From an uncultured Spirochaetaceae bacterium (GTDB lineage Bacteria > Spirochaetota > Spirochaetia > Sphaerochaetales > Sphaerochaetaceae), in NCBI GenBank assembly GCA_944389985.1, contig CALXON010000127.1, positions 1 through 10,044 of the forward strand: a DNA stretch of 10,044 bases, given 5' to 3'. Each line of letters starts with the position of its first letter. Position 1 is the first letter of the stretch. The notes under the pieces were generated by a model. The model had not been told where the DNA came from, searched no databases, and saw nothing but the letters and a program-made list of their open reading frames with translations. The position numbers were made by a program, and so were the translations under genes. This document shows, one piece after another, positions 1-7,519 of the stretch.

Positions 1-21
1 AAATCAGTGAGGTTTTTGAGA

Positions 22-369
22 ATGAAGAAGAAAGACAGAGCGGTGATACTCTCACCATCACAGAGAAGGTTCCTGGCCACGGCGGCCACTGTCACGGCAT
101 CGATGTCGAAGATGCTCTTTGCGGCAGCTGACGACCTTGGAATCACGGCGTATCTCGACACGATCCGATCCATCCTCATGGCAATCGGAGCAGGACTTCT
201 CGTCCTCTCCCTTGGAACATGGGCAGTGAAGGCAATCATCAAGAAGAACATCGCACCTGAAGACTGGAAGGCGATCGGAGTCATGGCCATGGGCGGTGTC
301 GTACTCATCATCGCACCGACACTCGTGGAGACGATCTTCGGTTCATCCCTCGGAGATGCCGGAGCCTGA
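22..369 (+). CDS. virB2: VirB2/TrbC-type conjugative pilin precursor
   Basis: This is the probable major pilus subunit of the type IV secretion system: an inner-membrane precursor that is processed and assembled into the conjugative pilus. The 115-residue product has the VirB2 shape. A basic N-terminus (KKKDR, later QRR) leads into a long signal region ending at an AAA just before DDLG (about residues 34-40), a likely signal-peptidase site. Two hydrophobic segments follow at about 51-73 and 84-106, joined by a short polar loop (KKNIAPEDWK). The family is recognised by this layout, its length and its position directly before virB3-virB4, not by a strict motif. The ATG at 22 is chosen because GAGG lies nine bases upstream (9-12). 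A GTG at 7 is in the same frame and would add five residues but has no visible ribosome site, and the frame is open to the window edge, so an upstream start cannot be excluded. Its stop overlaps the next start (TGATG). Confidence 0.85.
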   Translation: MKKKDRAVILSPSQRRFLATAATVTASMSKMLFAAADDLGITAYLDTIRSILMAIGAGLLVLSLGTWAVKAIIKKNIAPEDWKAIGVMAMGGVVLIIAPTLVETIFGSSLGDAGA

Positions 370-653
370 TGATGACGAAGTATCCGGTGTTCCGCTCATT
401 GTACAAGCCGCTCTTCATGGGCGGCGTACCCCTTCTGTTCCTGTTCGCAGAGATCATCACCGTGGTGATCTTCATCGCATTGAGGCTCTACGTCCTCATA
501 TTGCTGGTGATTCCAGTCCATGTCATTGCAACGAGGTGCTACAGGAAGGATCAGTACTTCCTGTCCATCCTGATGGATGTGGCAGGACTCAGGGGGAAGA
601 CTTCGAAGCAGAGGAGGAAATCAGATGAAGGTCTGGCAGAAAATCCTGACTAA
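369..653 (+). CDS. virB3: VirB3/TrbD-type inner-membrane T4SS protein
   Basis: This small inner-membrane protein works with VirB4 and VirB6 in the inner-membrane platform of the type IV secretion system. The 94-residue product shows the VirB3 pattern: a short N-terminal YKPLFMGGVP stretch (residues 12-21), two adjacent hydrophobic segments (about 17-37 and 40-54), then a charged cytoplasmic part starting RKDQYF (59-64), which resembles the conserved K-D region of the family. Length is normal (about 90-110 residues). Two consecutive ATG codons at 369 and 372 could start it. GGAG at 361-364 is four bases from the first and seven from the second, so 372 is equally plausible. The stop of virB2 overlaps the first ATG. 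The last 29 bases overlap the start of virB4, the longest overlap in the operon. Assignment rests on layout plus its place between the pilin and VirB4. Confidence 0.85.
   Translation: MMTKYPVFRSLYKPLFMGGVPLLFLFAEIITVVIFIALRLYVLILLVIPVHVIATRCYRKDQYFLSILMDVAGLRGKTSKQRRKSDEGLAENPD
611..617 (+). promoter_or_regulatory. Shine-Dalgarno site that fixes the virB4 start
   Basis: GAGGAGG lies inside the virB3 coding region, seven bases before the ATG at 625. It selects 625 as the virB4 start over the in-frame ATG at 577, which lies deep inside virB3 and would add 16 residues that do not resemble a VirB4 N-terminus. Confidence 0.8.
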
Positions 654-2955
654 GCTGAAAGTTCCGAAATTCACAAAGCCTTCTCTGCCAGAGTATGTCA
701 GCTGGATGTACTTCTACGATGAAGGCATCGTCGTGACCAAGAACTCGTATCTGCTTGCTTTCTTCGAGTTCGAGAGCCATGGCGACTACTATTCATCTGA
801 CTACGATGACTCTCTCACCGGAGCATTCAACCGCTTTCTGATGAGCCTTCCGGATGACACTGCCATCTGGTACGAATTCCAGAAGATGAAGCCGCTGTCG
901 CCCCTCTATGAGCCGATGGTGACTTCATCATCACTAGAGATCGACTCCCAGATTGAGAAGATACGTGCCGAGTTCTTCCAGAGCAAGGGAATCGAGTACT
1001 CGACAAGGCGCATCCTAACCCTGTGCTACAAGCCGGAAACGACGAAATACGGATTCACGGAAGCATCCATCGAGAAGCTGAAGTCACTGATCATCGCCCT
1101 GAAAGGCCAATTCCAGTCTGTGAATATGGAAGTGAGGCAGCTTGGCAATGATGAGATCTGCACCTATCTCCACTCGATGATATCTACGAAGAAGTACGAC
1201 ATCAGAGAGCCGAGCGGATCCTCCTCGAACCTCTCCTGGGTGCTTGCTGATGATGAAATAGATGAGACTCTTGTCCCCCTTAAACTCGGAGACAAGTACA
1301 TTGGCATCGTCGCTGTATACGATTTTCCAGATGCGACCCTTCCGGAGATGCTCACAAGCCTCCAGACAATCAAGGGCAACATCAGATGGGTCACGAGATT
1401 CATCACCAAGACTCCGCAAAGCGCAAAGAAGATACTGGACACACTGCGCCGCCAGTTCCAGTCGAGAACCTACTCGGCAAGGGATATTGTCGCAAGCACG
1501 ATGTTCAACTCATCCATCACACTCCTCGACCAGGATGCGGTGAAGGACTTCGATGAATGCCAGCTTGCACTCAATGACAACGGTACATATGTGAACTTCG
1601 GCTACTACTCCGGCCTGATCGTCATCGAGGCTGACACAGAAGATGAGCTGAAGCGGATCTCCCAGACTGTGCAGCTGACATTTGCCCAGAACGGGCTTGT
1701 ACACATCAACGAGGAGACTAACCTCTTCGCCGCCTGGATCTCATCACTTCCAGGATCCGTCGAATCCAATGTAAGACGGCAATTCATTTCCAGCGGGAAC
1801 GTGGCAAGCATGATTTCCCTCTCAAGCCCCTACCATGGAGGAAAGGTCAACCATTTCCTCAAACAGCTCACTGGCTGTGGCCTACCCAATGCCGTAGGGC
1901 TGCTCTCGAACAACGACTACTACTATCTCAACCTCAATGGCGAGGCTGAGAATGCAGATACAGGGCACACATTCGTACTCGGCCCGACAGGAAGCGGAAA
2001 ATCAGTCCTCCTCTGCTTCCTGGCATCCTGCTGGCTGAAGTATCCAGGCTCACGTGTCATCTACTTCGACAAAGGATGCACAAGTTTTCCATTCATCAAG
2101 GCAAACGGAGGTGTCTGCTACCATCCCGGTCTTGATGAGACGACGTTCCAGCCTCTGAGGAATGCAAAGAGCAACCCTGAACGCTGCATGAGATTCCTCT
2201 CCAGCATCGCAGGAGTGCAGAACGTAACACTGACAGCAATCGACAGGAACAACATGCTCCAGTCACTCATGGATCTTGTCGAGGGGATGGAATACCTCTC
2301 GATCTACAAGGAGCATCTTCAGGGCAGGAATCATGCCTCGGAGTTCGTGGCTGCACTCGAAAACTACACGGAAGATGGCACATGGGGCAGTCTTTTCGAT
2401 GCAGATGAGGACACGCTCAACCCGTCCGCATGGCCACGCCTGACATCAATCGAGATGGGTGAGCTTATGGAGATGGGAGACGAGGCGATCATACCTGCTC
2501 TCACTTACATCATCGGCCAGCTCAATGAGCTCTTCGAAAGAAGGGATCCAACTCTCCTCATCCTTGATGAGGCCTGGGTCTTCATGAAACATCCTGTCTT
2601 CAAGAATTTCATCGTCACATGGCTCAAGACGCTTCGCAAATACAACGTCTTTGTCGTGATGGCAACCCAGGAGATAACAGACTTTTCGGCCCTTGTGGAT
2701 TCTGTCGTCACAAACTGCTACACGAAGATAATCCTTCCAAACGAAGAGGCCGGAAGTGATGTCCTGAAGCCACTCTACACAGGCATAGGGCTTTCAGAGA
2801 ACGACATCAAGATTGTCAGCAATCCTGAGATTATGAGAGCGAAGAAGGACTACTACATCATGCAGCCTGACGGCAATGCCGTAGTCGATTTCTGCATAAC
2901 ACCCGAGCAGCTTAAATACCTCAGCCCGAGAAAGAAGAGGGAGGCCTCAAGATGA
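625..2955 (+). CDS. virB4: VirB4/TrbE-type conjugative transfer ATPase
   Basis: This is the large cytoplasmic/inner-membrane ATPase that energises pilus biogenesis and substrate transfer. The product from 625 is 776 residues, a normal VirB4 length. The N-terminal part contains the family's YFYDEGIVVTKNS-type stretch (near residues 30-43), followed by the CagE/TrbE/VirB middle domain. The C-terminal RecA-like motor has Walker A GPTGSGKS at 453-460 (K459), a following FDKGCTSF stretch, Walker B LLILDEAW with D648-E649, and the ATQEITD motif (Q682). All catalytic motifs are intact, so the motor should be active. Start chosen from the GAGGAGG at 611-617. The stop overlaps the virB6 start as ATGA. 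The neighbours (virB3 before, virB6 after) match the usual T4SS order, except that no virB5 lies between virB4 and virB6. Confidence 0.97.
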   Translation: MKVWQKILTKLKVPKFTKPSLPEYVSWMYFYDEGIVVTKNSYLLAFFEFESHGDYYSSDYDDSLTGAFNRFLMSLPDDTAIWYEFQKMKPLSPLYEPMVTSSSLEIDSQIEKIRAEFFQSKGIEYSTRRILTLCYKPETTKYGFTEASIEKLKSLIIALKGQFQSVNMEVRQLGNDEICTYLHSMISTKKYDIREPSGSSSNLSWVLADDEIDETLVPLKLGDKYIGIVAVYDFPDATLPEMLTSLQTIKGNIRWVTRFITKTPQSAKKILDTLRRQFQSRTYSARDIVASTMFNSSITLLDQDAVKDFDECQLALNDNGTYVNFGYYSGLIVIEADTEDELKRISQTVQLTFAQNGLVHINEETNLFAAWISSLPGSVESNVRRQFISSGNVASMISLSSPYHGGKVNHFLKQLTGCGLPNAVGLLSNNDYYYLNLNGEAENADTGHTFVLGPTGSGKSVLLCFLASCWLKYPGSRVIYFDKGCTSFPFIKANGGVCYHPGLDETTFQPLRNAKSNPERCMRFLSSIAGVQNVTLTAIDRNNMLQSLMDLVEGMEYLSIYKEHLQGRNHASEFVAALENYTEDGTWGSLFDADEDTLNPSAWPRLTSIEMGELMEMGDEAIIPALTYIIGQLNELFERRDPTLLILDEAWVFMKHPVFKNFIVTWLKTLRKYNVFVVMATQEITDFSALVDSVVTNCYTKIILPNEEAGSDVLKPLYTGIGLSENDIKIVSNPEIMRAKKDYYIMQPDGNAVVDFCITPEQLKYLSPRKKREASR

Positions 2956-4139
2956 GCAGCGTGATACGAGGACTTCTTCTCAGGATCGGATATCTTTTCG
3001 ACTCCCTCTACATGGCCTTCAACCTGCGCTTTCAGGACTCGTTCGACAACCTGATTGATGACAGGGGAATCGTGCCGCTGCTTCTCTCGTTCCTCCTCAT
3101 CTTCGAGGTTCTCTGGGTGGCTATAAGGTGCATCCTGCAACAGAACATGAGTCTTCCTGAGATCCTCATGAAGTTCTTCCTTGTCATCATCACGATTCTC
3201 TTCATCAACAACCTCGACTGGTTTGTTGACGGGATAAAGACACTTTTCTCCACAGCCGGATACACAGCGGCTGATGCGACATCGAGAAACGATCCATCTG
3301 CATATGGTGTCGGATACATCGTCACACCAAGCGAGATATCTTCATCGGCACTCACTTGCTTCTCACCGATCGAGAGCGTCATCCAGGCAATCAACAACTA
3401 CATACTCTACCTTCAGAGCAGTGCTGGCGACGGAGGACTCTTCAGCGGCATAACAGGCCCGGTCATCGCATTCCTGCAATGCCTTCCGTACTATTTCTTC
3501 CTGATCTGCTCATACATCGTCGAGATCATACTCCTCGTCGTCCTTTCGTTTGCACTGATCAACATCAGCCTCTGGCTCATAGAGTTCGGACTCCTGCTGA
3601 TAATCGGCACATTCTGCCTTCCTTTCCAGATCTTCGAGCCTACGAAGTTCCTTGGAAAGGGAGTGTGGCCTGTGCTCTTCGGACAGGGCTTGAAGCTTTT
3701 CGTAATCGTATACCTCGTGAATCTCATCCCAGAGCTTCTTGAGCCAACCCTCTCATCATTCATACTTGCGATAGACACCAACGGGACAAGCCTTCCCTAC
3801 GGGGAGATCATGACAGGGCTTGTCTTCTCGATAATCACGGTAATCACATACTGCTACCTACTCATCAAGGCACCATCGATCGCACTTGGCCTCATCACAG
3901 GCACGCCGACGATGGAGACTGTCGGATCCCACTTCGTGACGATGATGGGAGCCAAATCGATAGGCGTTGCGGCGGCTGGAATCGGGGCTGCCGTGGCAGC
4001 TGTCACAGGCGGCATCGGAGGAATCTTCGGACGCATCTTTGGAAGGGCTGGAAGACCGAAGCAGGAAACAACAACGACGACTACACATACAACGCTTCCG
4101 GAAATCAACACGAGCAAGCACAGACGGGTTGAGGAATAG
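2952..4139 (+). CDS. virB6: VirB6/TrbL-type polytopic inner-membrane channel protein
   Basis: This is the probable VirB6/TrbL component, the multi-spanning inner-membrane protein through which the DNA-protein substrate contacts the channel. The 395-residue product has hydrophobic stretches at about 40-60, 70-88, 168-205, 206-226, 240-260 and 287-307, with a polar loop at about 95-165 that would be periplasmic in the usual topology. A Gly/Ala-rich segment (335-360) containing AAAGIGAAVAAVTGG follows. The protein ends in a hydrophilic tail with a run of six threonines (373-378). Sequence conservation in this family is low, so the call rests on topology, length (VirB6 about 300 residues, TrbL often 400-500) and position after virB4. 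The start overlaps the virB4 stop (ATGA), and GGGAGG at 2939-2944 lies seven bases upstream. The distal part resembles TrbL more than classical VirB6. Confidence 0.85.
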   Translation: MSSVIRGLLLRIGYLFDSLYMAFNLRFQDSFDNLIDDRGIVPLLLSFLLIFEVLWVAIRCILQQNMSLPEILMKFFLVIITILFINNLDWFVDGIKTLFSTAGYTAADATSRNDPSAYGVGYIVTPSEISSSALTCFSPIESVIQAINNYILYLQSSAGDGGLFSGITGPVIAFLQCLPYYFFLICSYIVEIILLVVLSFALINISLWLIEFGLLLIIGTFCLPFQIFEPTKFLGKGVWPVLFGQGLKLFVIVYLVNLIPELLEPTLSSFILAIDTNGTSLPYGEIMTGLVFSIITVITYCYLLIKAPSIALGLITGTPTMETVGSHFVTMMGAKSIGVAAAGIGAAVAAVTGGIGGIFGRIFGRAGRPKQETTTTTTHTTLPEINTSKHRRVEE

Positions 4140-4143
4140 GAGG
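4138..4143 (+). promoter_or_regulatory. Shine-Dalgarno site of the relaxase gene, overlapping the virB6 stop
   Basis: AGGAGG shares two bases with the virB6 TAG stop (4137-4139) and ends five bases before the relaxase ATG at 4149. A ribosome terminating on virB6 would cover this site, which suggests coupled translation. Confidence 0.7.
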
Positions 4144-4148
4144 TCAGG

Positions 4149-5471
4149 ATGGTTCATAGACGTGAAGATGAATTCAGCCTGGTCGATCTGGTGATGCTCA
4201 GGAAGATCCAGCGCAAGGTGCTTTCAAAGGAGAAGCGGGAGTATGAGATCAGAAGCACGATCTTCTGGAACAACCTCTTCTCACATCACATAGCACGTCA
4301 TGTCGGGGCATCCGGCAAGACCTACATAACAAACTACCCACATCCGAGAACGACATCCTCAAAGCGCACATATGGCCGCTCAGTGATAGTCAAGGTCAGC
4401 TACAAGACCTTCAGGAAAGGAAGCGTCAGTGCCGAGATGAAGCAGAAGATCCAGACCAACACAGCTGAATGCATCGAGTATTTTCTCCGCTTCGAGGACA
4501 GCCTTGCATTCAACGAGAGGACAACCGGCATCACCAAGGAGGAGCTGAAGGAGCAGTTCAAGGACGATGCAGTGTTCAAGATCATGGTGTCGCCTGAAGA
4601 TCCAGAGCTTCTCACGGAGAGTTACATCAGGAAGATAGTCTCATTCATCGAGCTTCACACAAGACATCATCTCAAATGGGCTGCCGTGTTCCATGACAAT
4701 ACAGAGCATCCTCACGCCCACATCATGATCAGCAGGACTTCCGGGGACGGACTTTCCTGGGATGAGCCACTCGTACTCGACAAGGATTTCATCAGCCACG
4801 GACTCCGAGAGGAATGCCAGAGGATTGCGACGAAGAAACTGGGAACGAAGAGCCTCGATGAATACAGGATTCCCTTCTACAACAGCATCGAGACGAAGGG
4901 ACTTGCAAGAATCGACCACATCATCGCAGGAGCCACGAAGGATCCCGGCACAGGACTCTTCATCCCCTCTTCAGAAGACAGCTTCATCCTGAGCCGTGCA
5001 AGGCTTTCTGAGCTTCCACCATGGCAGCAGGAGCTTGTGATCAAGCGCCTCATTTTCCTTTCAGAGAACACTGATTGCGGATTCCGTAAAGAAGGCGGCT
5101 ACTGGAAATGCTACAAGCCATACACCTGGAAGGAAGAGCTGATGGACATGGCCAAGACAGAGCCTTTCAGGCAGTTTGAGAAGGTCTATGGAACGAAGAT
5201 TGAAGTTGTCGGATCAGGTGCACTCAAGGAACGCATAGATGGTGAGGTCATCGGCCACACAATCGTCGATGACAATTCGGAGCGTATCGGACTAGTCGTG
5301 AAGACAGCCGAGGACAAGCTCTTCTACACGGAAACGAACATGTCCCTCTCCTCTGCCGAGAATGTCGATGGCAAGAGTGCAGAAATAACAGAGAAGGAAG
5401 CGAAGGACAAACGCTACAGGACAGCTGTGGTGAAGATTGTCGATGAGAAGCCAAGGGGGATGAAGCGGTGA
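4149..5471 (+). CDS. MOBP-type (VirD2-like) relaxase with DUF3363-like C-terminal region
   Basis: This is the probable DNA relaxase, which nicks one strand at oriT, remains covalently bound to the 5' end and is carried into the recipient. The 440-residue product shows the three relaxase motifs. The candidate nicking tyrosine is Y111 in IEYFLR, following a VIVKVSYK strand. Motif II is FKIMVSPED (143-151). The metal-binding motif III is FHDNTEHPHAHI, with H182, H187, H189 and H191. The order, spacing and the later DFISHGLR (213-220) match the VirD2-like relaxases that carry a DUF3363 domain. Residues about 254-395, including LSRARLSEL and a GGYW turn, resemble the start of that domain. From memory that family is usually longer (roughly 550-700 residues), so the C-terminus looks short. 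ATG at 4149 is preceded by AGGAGG at 4138-4143. It lies between the channel gene virB6 and the coupling-protein gene, and its stop overlaps the next GTG. Confidence 0.92.
   Translation: MVHRREDEFSLVDLVMLRKIQRKVLSKEKREYEIRSTIFWNNLFSHHIARHVGASGKTYITNYPHPRTTSSKRTYGRSVIVKVSYKTFRKGSVSAEMKQKIQTNTAECIEYFLRFEDSLAFNERTTGITKEELKEQFKDDAVFKIMVSPEDPELLTESYIRKIVSFIELHTRHHLKWAAVFHDNTEHPHAHIMISRTSGDGLSWDEPLVLDKDFISHGLREECQRIATKKLGTKSLDEYRIPFYNSIETKGLARIDHIIAGATKDPGTGLFIPSSEDSFILSRARLSELPPWQQELVIKRLIFLSENTDCGFRKEGGYWKCYKPYTWKEELMDMAKTEPFRQFEKVYGTKIEVVGSGALKERIDGEVIGHTIVDDNSERIGLVVKTAEDKLFYTETNMSLSSAENVDGKSAEITEKEAKDKRYRTAVVKIVDEKPRGMKR
5453..5460 (+). promoter_or_regulatory. Shine-Dalgarno site for the GTG start of virD4
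   Basis: AAGGGGGA ends seven bases before the GTG at 5468. It supports the GTG start; the nearby ATG at 5460 is in the relaxase frame and is not a start for virD4. Confidence 0.65.
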
Positions 5472-7519
5472 AGAAGATAGCGGCTCTCATCCTCGTCGAG
5501 GTGTTCATAATTCTTGTCCTCCTCCTTGCGATGAACATGTTCATGTTCCGCCGGATTTCAGTCTCTTTCTCCGGCGTGGTCTTCATGTTCCGCTTGGCTG
5601 CGAGATCCGGTTTCCGCATGATCTCATTCAAGGTCATAGCCTTCCTCTTCGTCGTGGTCGTATTCTTCACAGTCCAGCTCGTCTTCATGTACCAGGCAAT
5701 CAGGAAGGCAATCCTCGACTTCAGAAACCGCAACATGCACTCATCCGGCACTGCAAGATGGGCAACCACCAGGGAACTGAAGAAGCTTGGCCTTATTTCC
5801 AACAAGCCCGAAGGTGTGATTCTCGGCCAGAGCAGCGAAGCCAAGGGAATCATCACGGGAAGCGACAGCTTCGAGATCACGAGATTCGGTCAGCTCATAG
5901 CGGACAACTCCGCATACCATGCAATCATTGTAGGAGCCACGGGCAGCGGTAAGGGTGTCGGTGTCATCATGCCCACCCTCCTCACATGGAATGAAAGCGT
6001 CATGGTCGTGGATCCGAAGGGAGAATCCTACGACTATACGGCAGGATACCGCTCGACATTCAGCGAAGTCTTCTATTTCGATCCGACGATATCAGCTGAA
6101 GAGGCAAAAACCAGGCATATCAAGCCATGCCACATCAATCCGCTGGACTTCATCCCGAGGACAGCAGAGGCGGTTGCCGAGATTGGCAACATGTGCCTAT
6201 CAATCCATCCAGACCAGAGCAAGGAAGCCTACTGGGACAAGATGCCGAGAATGATGCTTGAGATGCTCATCGGTCACGTCCTGATCAAAGGGAAAAGGAA
6301 GTCGCTTCCAGAAGCCGCCTCGCTCATCATGACAACAGAGAAATACGAAACGATCTTCGAGAACATCCTCAACTCATATGATGAGGATCCAATTCCCGAA
6401 TCTCATCCATTGTTCAAGGTCGCTGAAATGGTACAGACCAATGCTGCCCTCTTTTTCAACATGGCCACTGGGCAGAACAATGAACAGCTTGTCACACACA
6501 TCTCGACTGTCAAAGGAGACCTTGGAATCTATTCCGCATCTGCATCATCCGAGATTCTTGATTTCTCCGATTTCTCTCTCGATGACATCATGGACGGCGA
6601 GAAGCCGATATCCATCTATATGTGCATCCCGGTCAAGCAGATCGAGCGCATCATGCCGATGTTCAAGCTCATCTATTCCCTGATTCTCAAATCGTTCCTT
6701 GGCCGTGACCAGCAGCACAGGCACAAGCTGCTTCTACTCCTCGACGAGTTCAGCCAGTTCAAGAAGTTTGAGACTATAGCCGAGCAGATACCTTTTGTGC
6801 GTTCTTGCGGAATCAAGGTCATGGCTTTCATACAGGCCATTTCACAGCTGGACGAGTATTACGGCCATGATGGAGAGAAGGCTCTCATGGACAATTTCCA
6901 GCTGAAGGTATACCTGAAGGCGACATCTCCAGAGACCACAGAATATTTCGAGAAGCAGCTTGGCAAGAAGACGCTTCTCATGAAGAAGACCTCATTCAGC
7001 CACAACAGGAAGTCTCAGGGCGTTGAGAGCTACAGCGAATCTACAAGCGAACAGGGCCGCAGCCTGCTTACAGCCGATGAGATCCTCAACCTTCCGCTCT
7101 ACGAGATGATGATCTTCCGCCCCGGAATGTACCCATACCTGTGCAAGAAGATCCAGTACTACGCCGACAAACGCTTCAAGGACAAGCTCAGTCTTCCAGT
7201 ACAGCCGGCTACGCTCAAGCCATTCACGCATGAAGGAAAGATCAAACCGGAGTTCCCTACAGAGCTGACAGAAGAGGAATTCCGGAACATCAACAGATTC
7301 ACCCTCGAAATCCAAGAACTCAACAAGGCTGAAGCCGAGATGAAGGAAGAGGTGGATCACAACGAGGACTTCTTTGCCTCGGTGTTGGATGACATCCTCG
7401 CCTCGTCATCCGACAAGACTGAAACGGAAGAACAGCAACAGGAAGAGAACAAAATCGAGGAGAAAACAGAAGAAGCCGAACAGAAAACAGACAACGACAA
7501 GGAGGATGAATTCTGGTGA
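5468..7519 (+). CDS. virD4: VirD4/TraG-type type IV coupling protein
   Basis: This is the inner-membrane coupling ATPase that receives the relaxase-DNA complex and delivers it to the secretion channel. The 683-residue product (GTG start) has two N-terminal membrane segments (about 4-26 and 55-75) and the GTARWATTREL stretch (94-104) typical of the family. Walker A is GATGSGKG at 156-163 (K162), followed by VVDPKGE (D182-E186). Walker B is LLLLDEFSQF with D426-E427, and FIQAISQLDEYYG follows. All ATPase motifs are intact. The last 35 residues (649-683) are a low-complexity, acidic tail (16 Asp/Glu) rich in Glu, Gln and Lys and ending in DEFW. This part varies in coupling proteins and often bears on substrate contact. 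Its GTGA overlap with the relaxase stop suggests coupled translation of relaxase and its receptor, and a second GTGA links it to virB11. Confidence 0.97.
   Translation: MKKIAALILVEVFIILVLLLAMNMFMFRRISVSFSGVVFMFRLAARSGFRMISFKVIAFLFVVVVFFTVQLVFMYQAIRKAILDFRNRNMHSSGTARWATTRELKKLGLISNKPEGVILGQSSEAKGIITGSDSFEITRFGQLIADNSAYHAIIVGATGSGKGVGVIMPTLLTWNESVMVVDPKGESYDYTAGYRSTFSEVFYFDPTISAEEAKTRHIKPCHINPLDFIPRTAEAVAEIGNMCLSIHPDQSKEAYWDKMPRMMLEMLIGHVLIKGKRKSLPEAASLIMTTEKYETIFENILNSYDEDPIPESHPLFKVAEMVQTNAALFFNMATGQNNEQLVTHISTVKGDLGIYSASASSEILDFSDFSLDDIMDGEKPISIYMCIPVKQIERIMPMFKLIYSLILKSFLGRDQQHRHKLLLLLDEFSQFKKFETIAEQIPFVRSCGIKVMAFIQAISQLDEYYGHDGEKALMDNFQLKVYLKATSPETTEYFEKQLGKKTLLMKKTSFSHNRKSQGVESYSESTSEQGRSLLTADEILNLPLYEMMIFRPGMYPYLCKKIQYYADKRFKDKLSLPVQPATLKPFTHEGKIKPEFPTELTEEEFRNINRFTLEIQELNKAEAEMKEEVDHNEDFFASVLDDILASSSDKTETEEQQQEENKIEEKTEEAEQKTDNDKEDEFW
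7499..7505 (+). promoter_or_regulatory. Shine-Dalgarno site for the GTG start of virB11
   Basis: AAGGAGG lies within the acidic-tail codons of virD4, ten bases before the GTG at 7516. It is the only strong site near, and no in-frame ATG occurs until residue 16, so GTG is the likely start. Confidence 0.65.

Noticed and set aside
577..624. Upstream in-frame ATG extension of virB4
   Set aside because: It would extend virB4 into virB3 by 16 residues without a good ribosome site, whereas 625 has GAGGAGG at ideal spacing.
296..628. 110-codon plus-strand frame across virB2 and virB3
   Set aside because: It overlaps both genes in another frame, and its His/Arg/Ser-rich product lacks any domain. virB2 and virB3 explain the region better.
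3356..3742. 128-codon plus-strand frame inside virB6
   Set aside because: It lies wholly inside virB6 in a different frame, and its Arg/Pro/His-rich product is typical of out-of-frame reading.
4137..4148. Space before the relaxase gene considered for oriT
   Set aside because: Only nine bases separate the genes and no inverted repeat or nic-like sequence fits there.
5248..5880. 210-codon open frame on the minus strand spanning the relaxase-virD4 junction
   Set aside because: It is antisense to two genes with intact catalytic motifs, its translation has biased composition (Arg, Ser, Met, Thr rich) with no recognisable domain, and no ribosome site was evident. It is a shadow of the coding strand.
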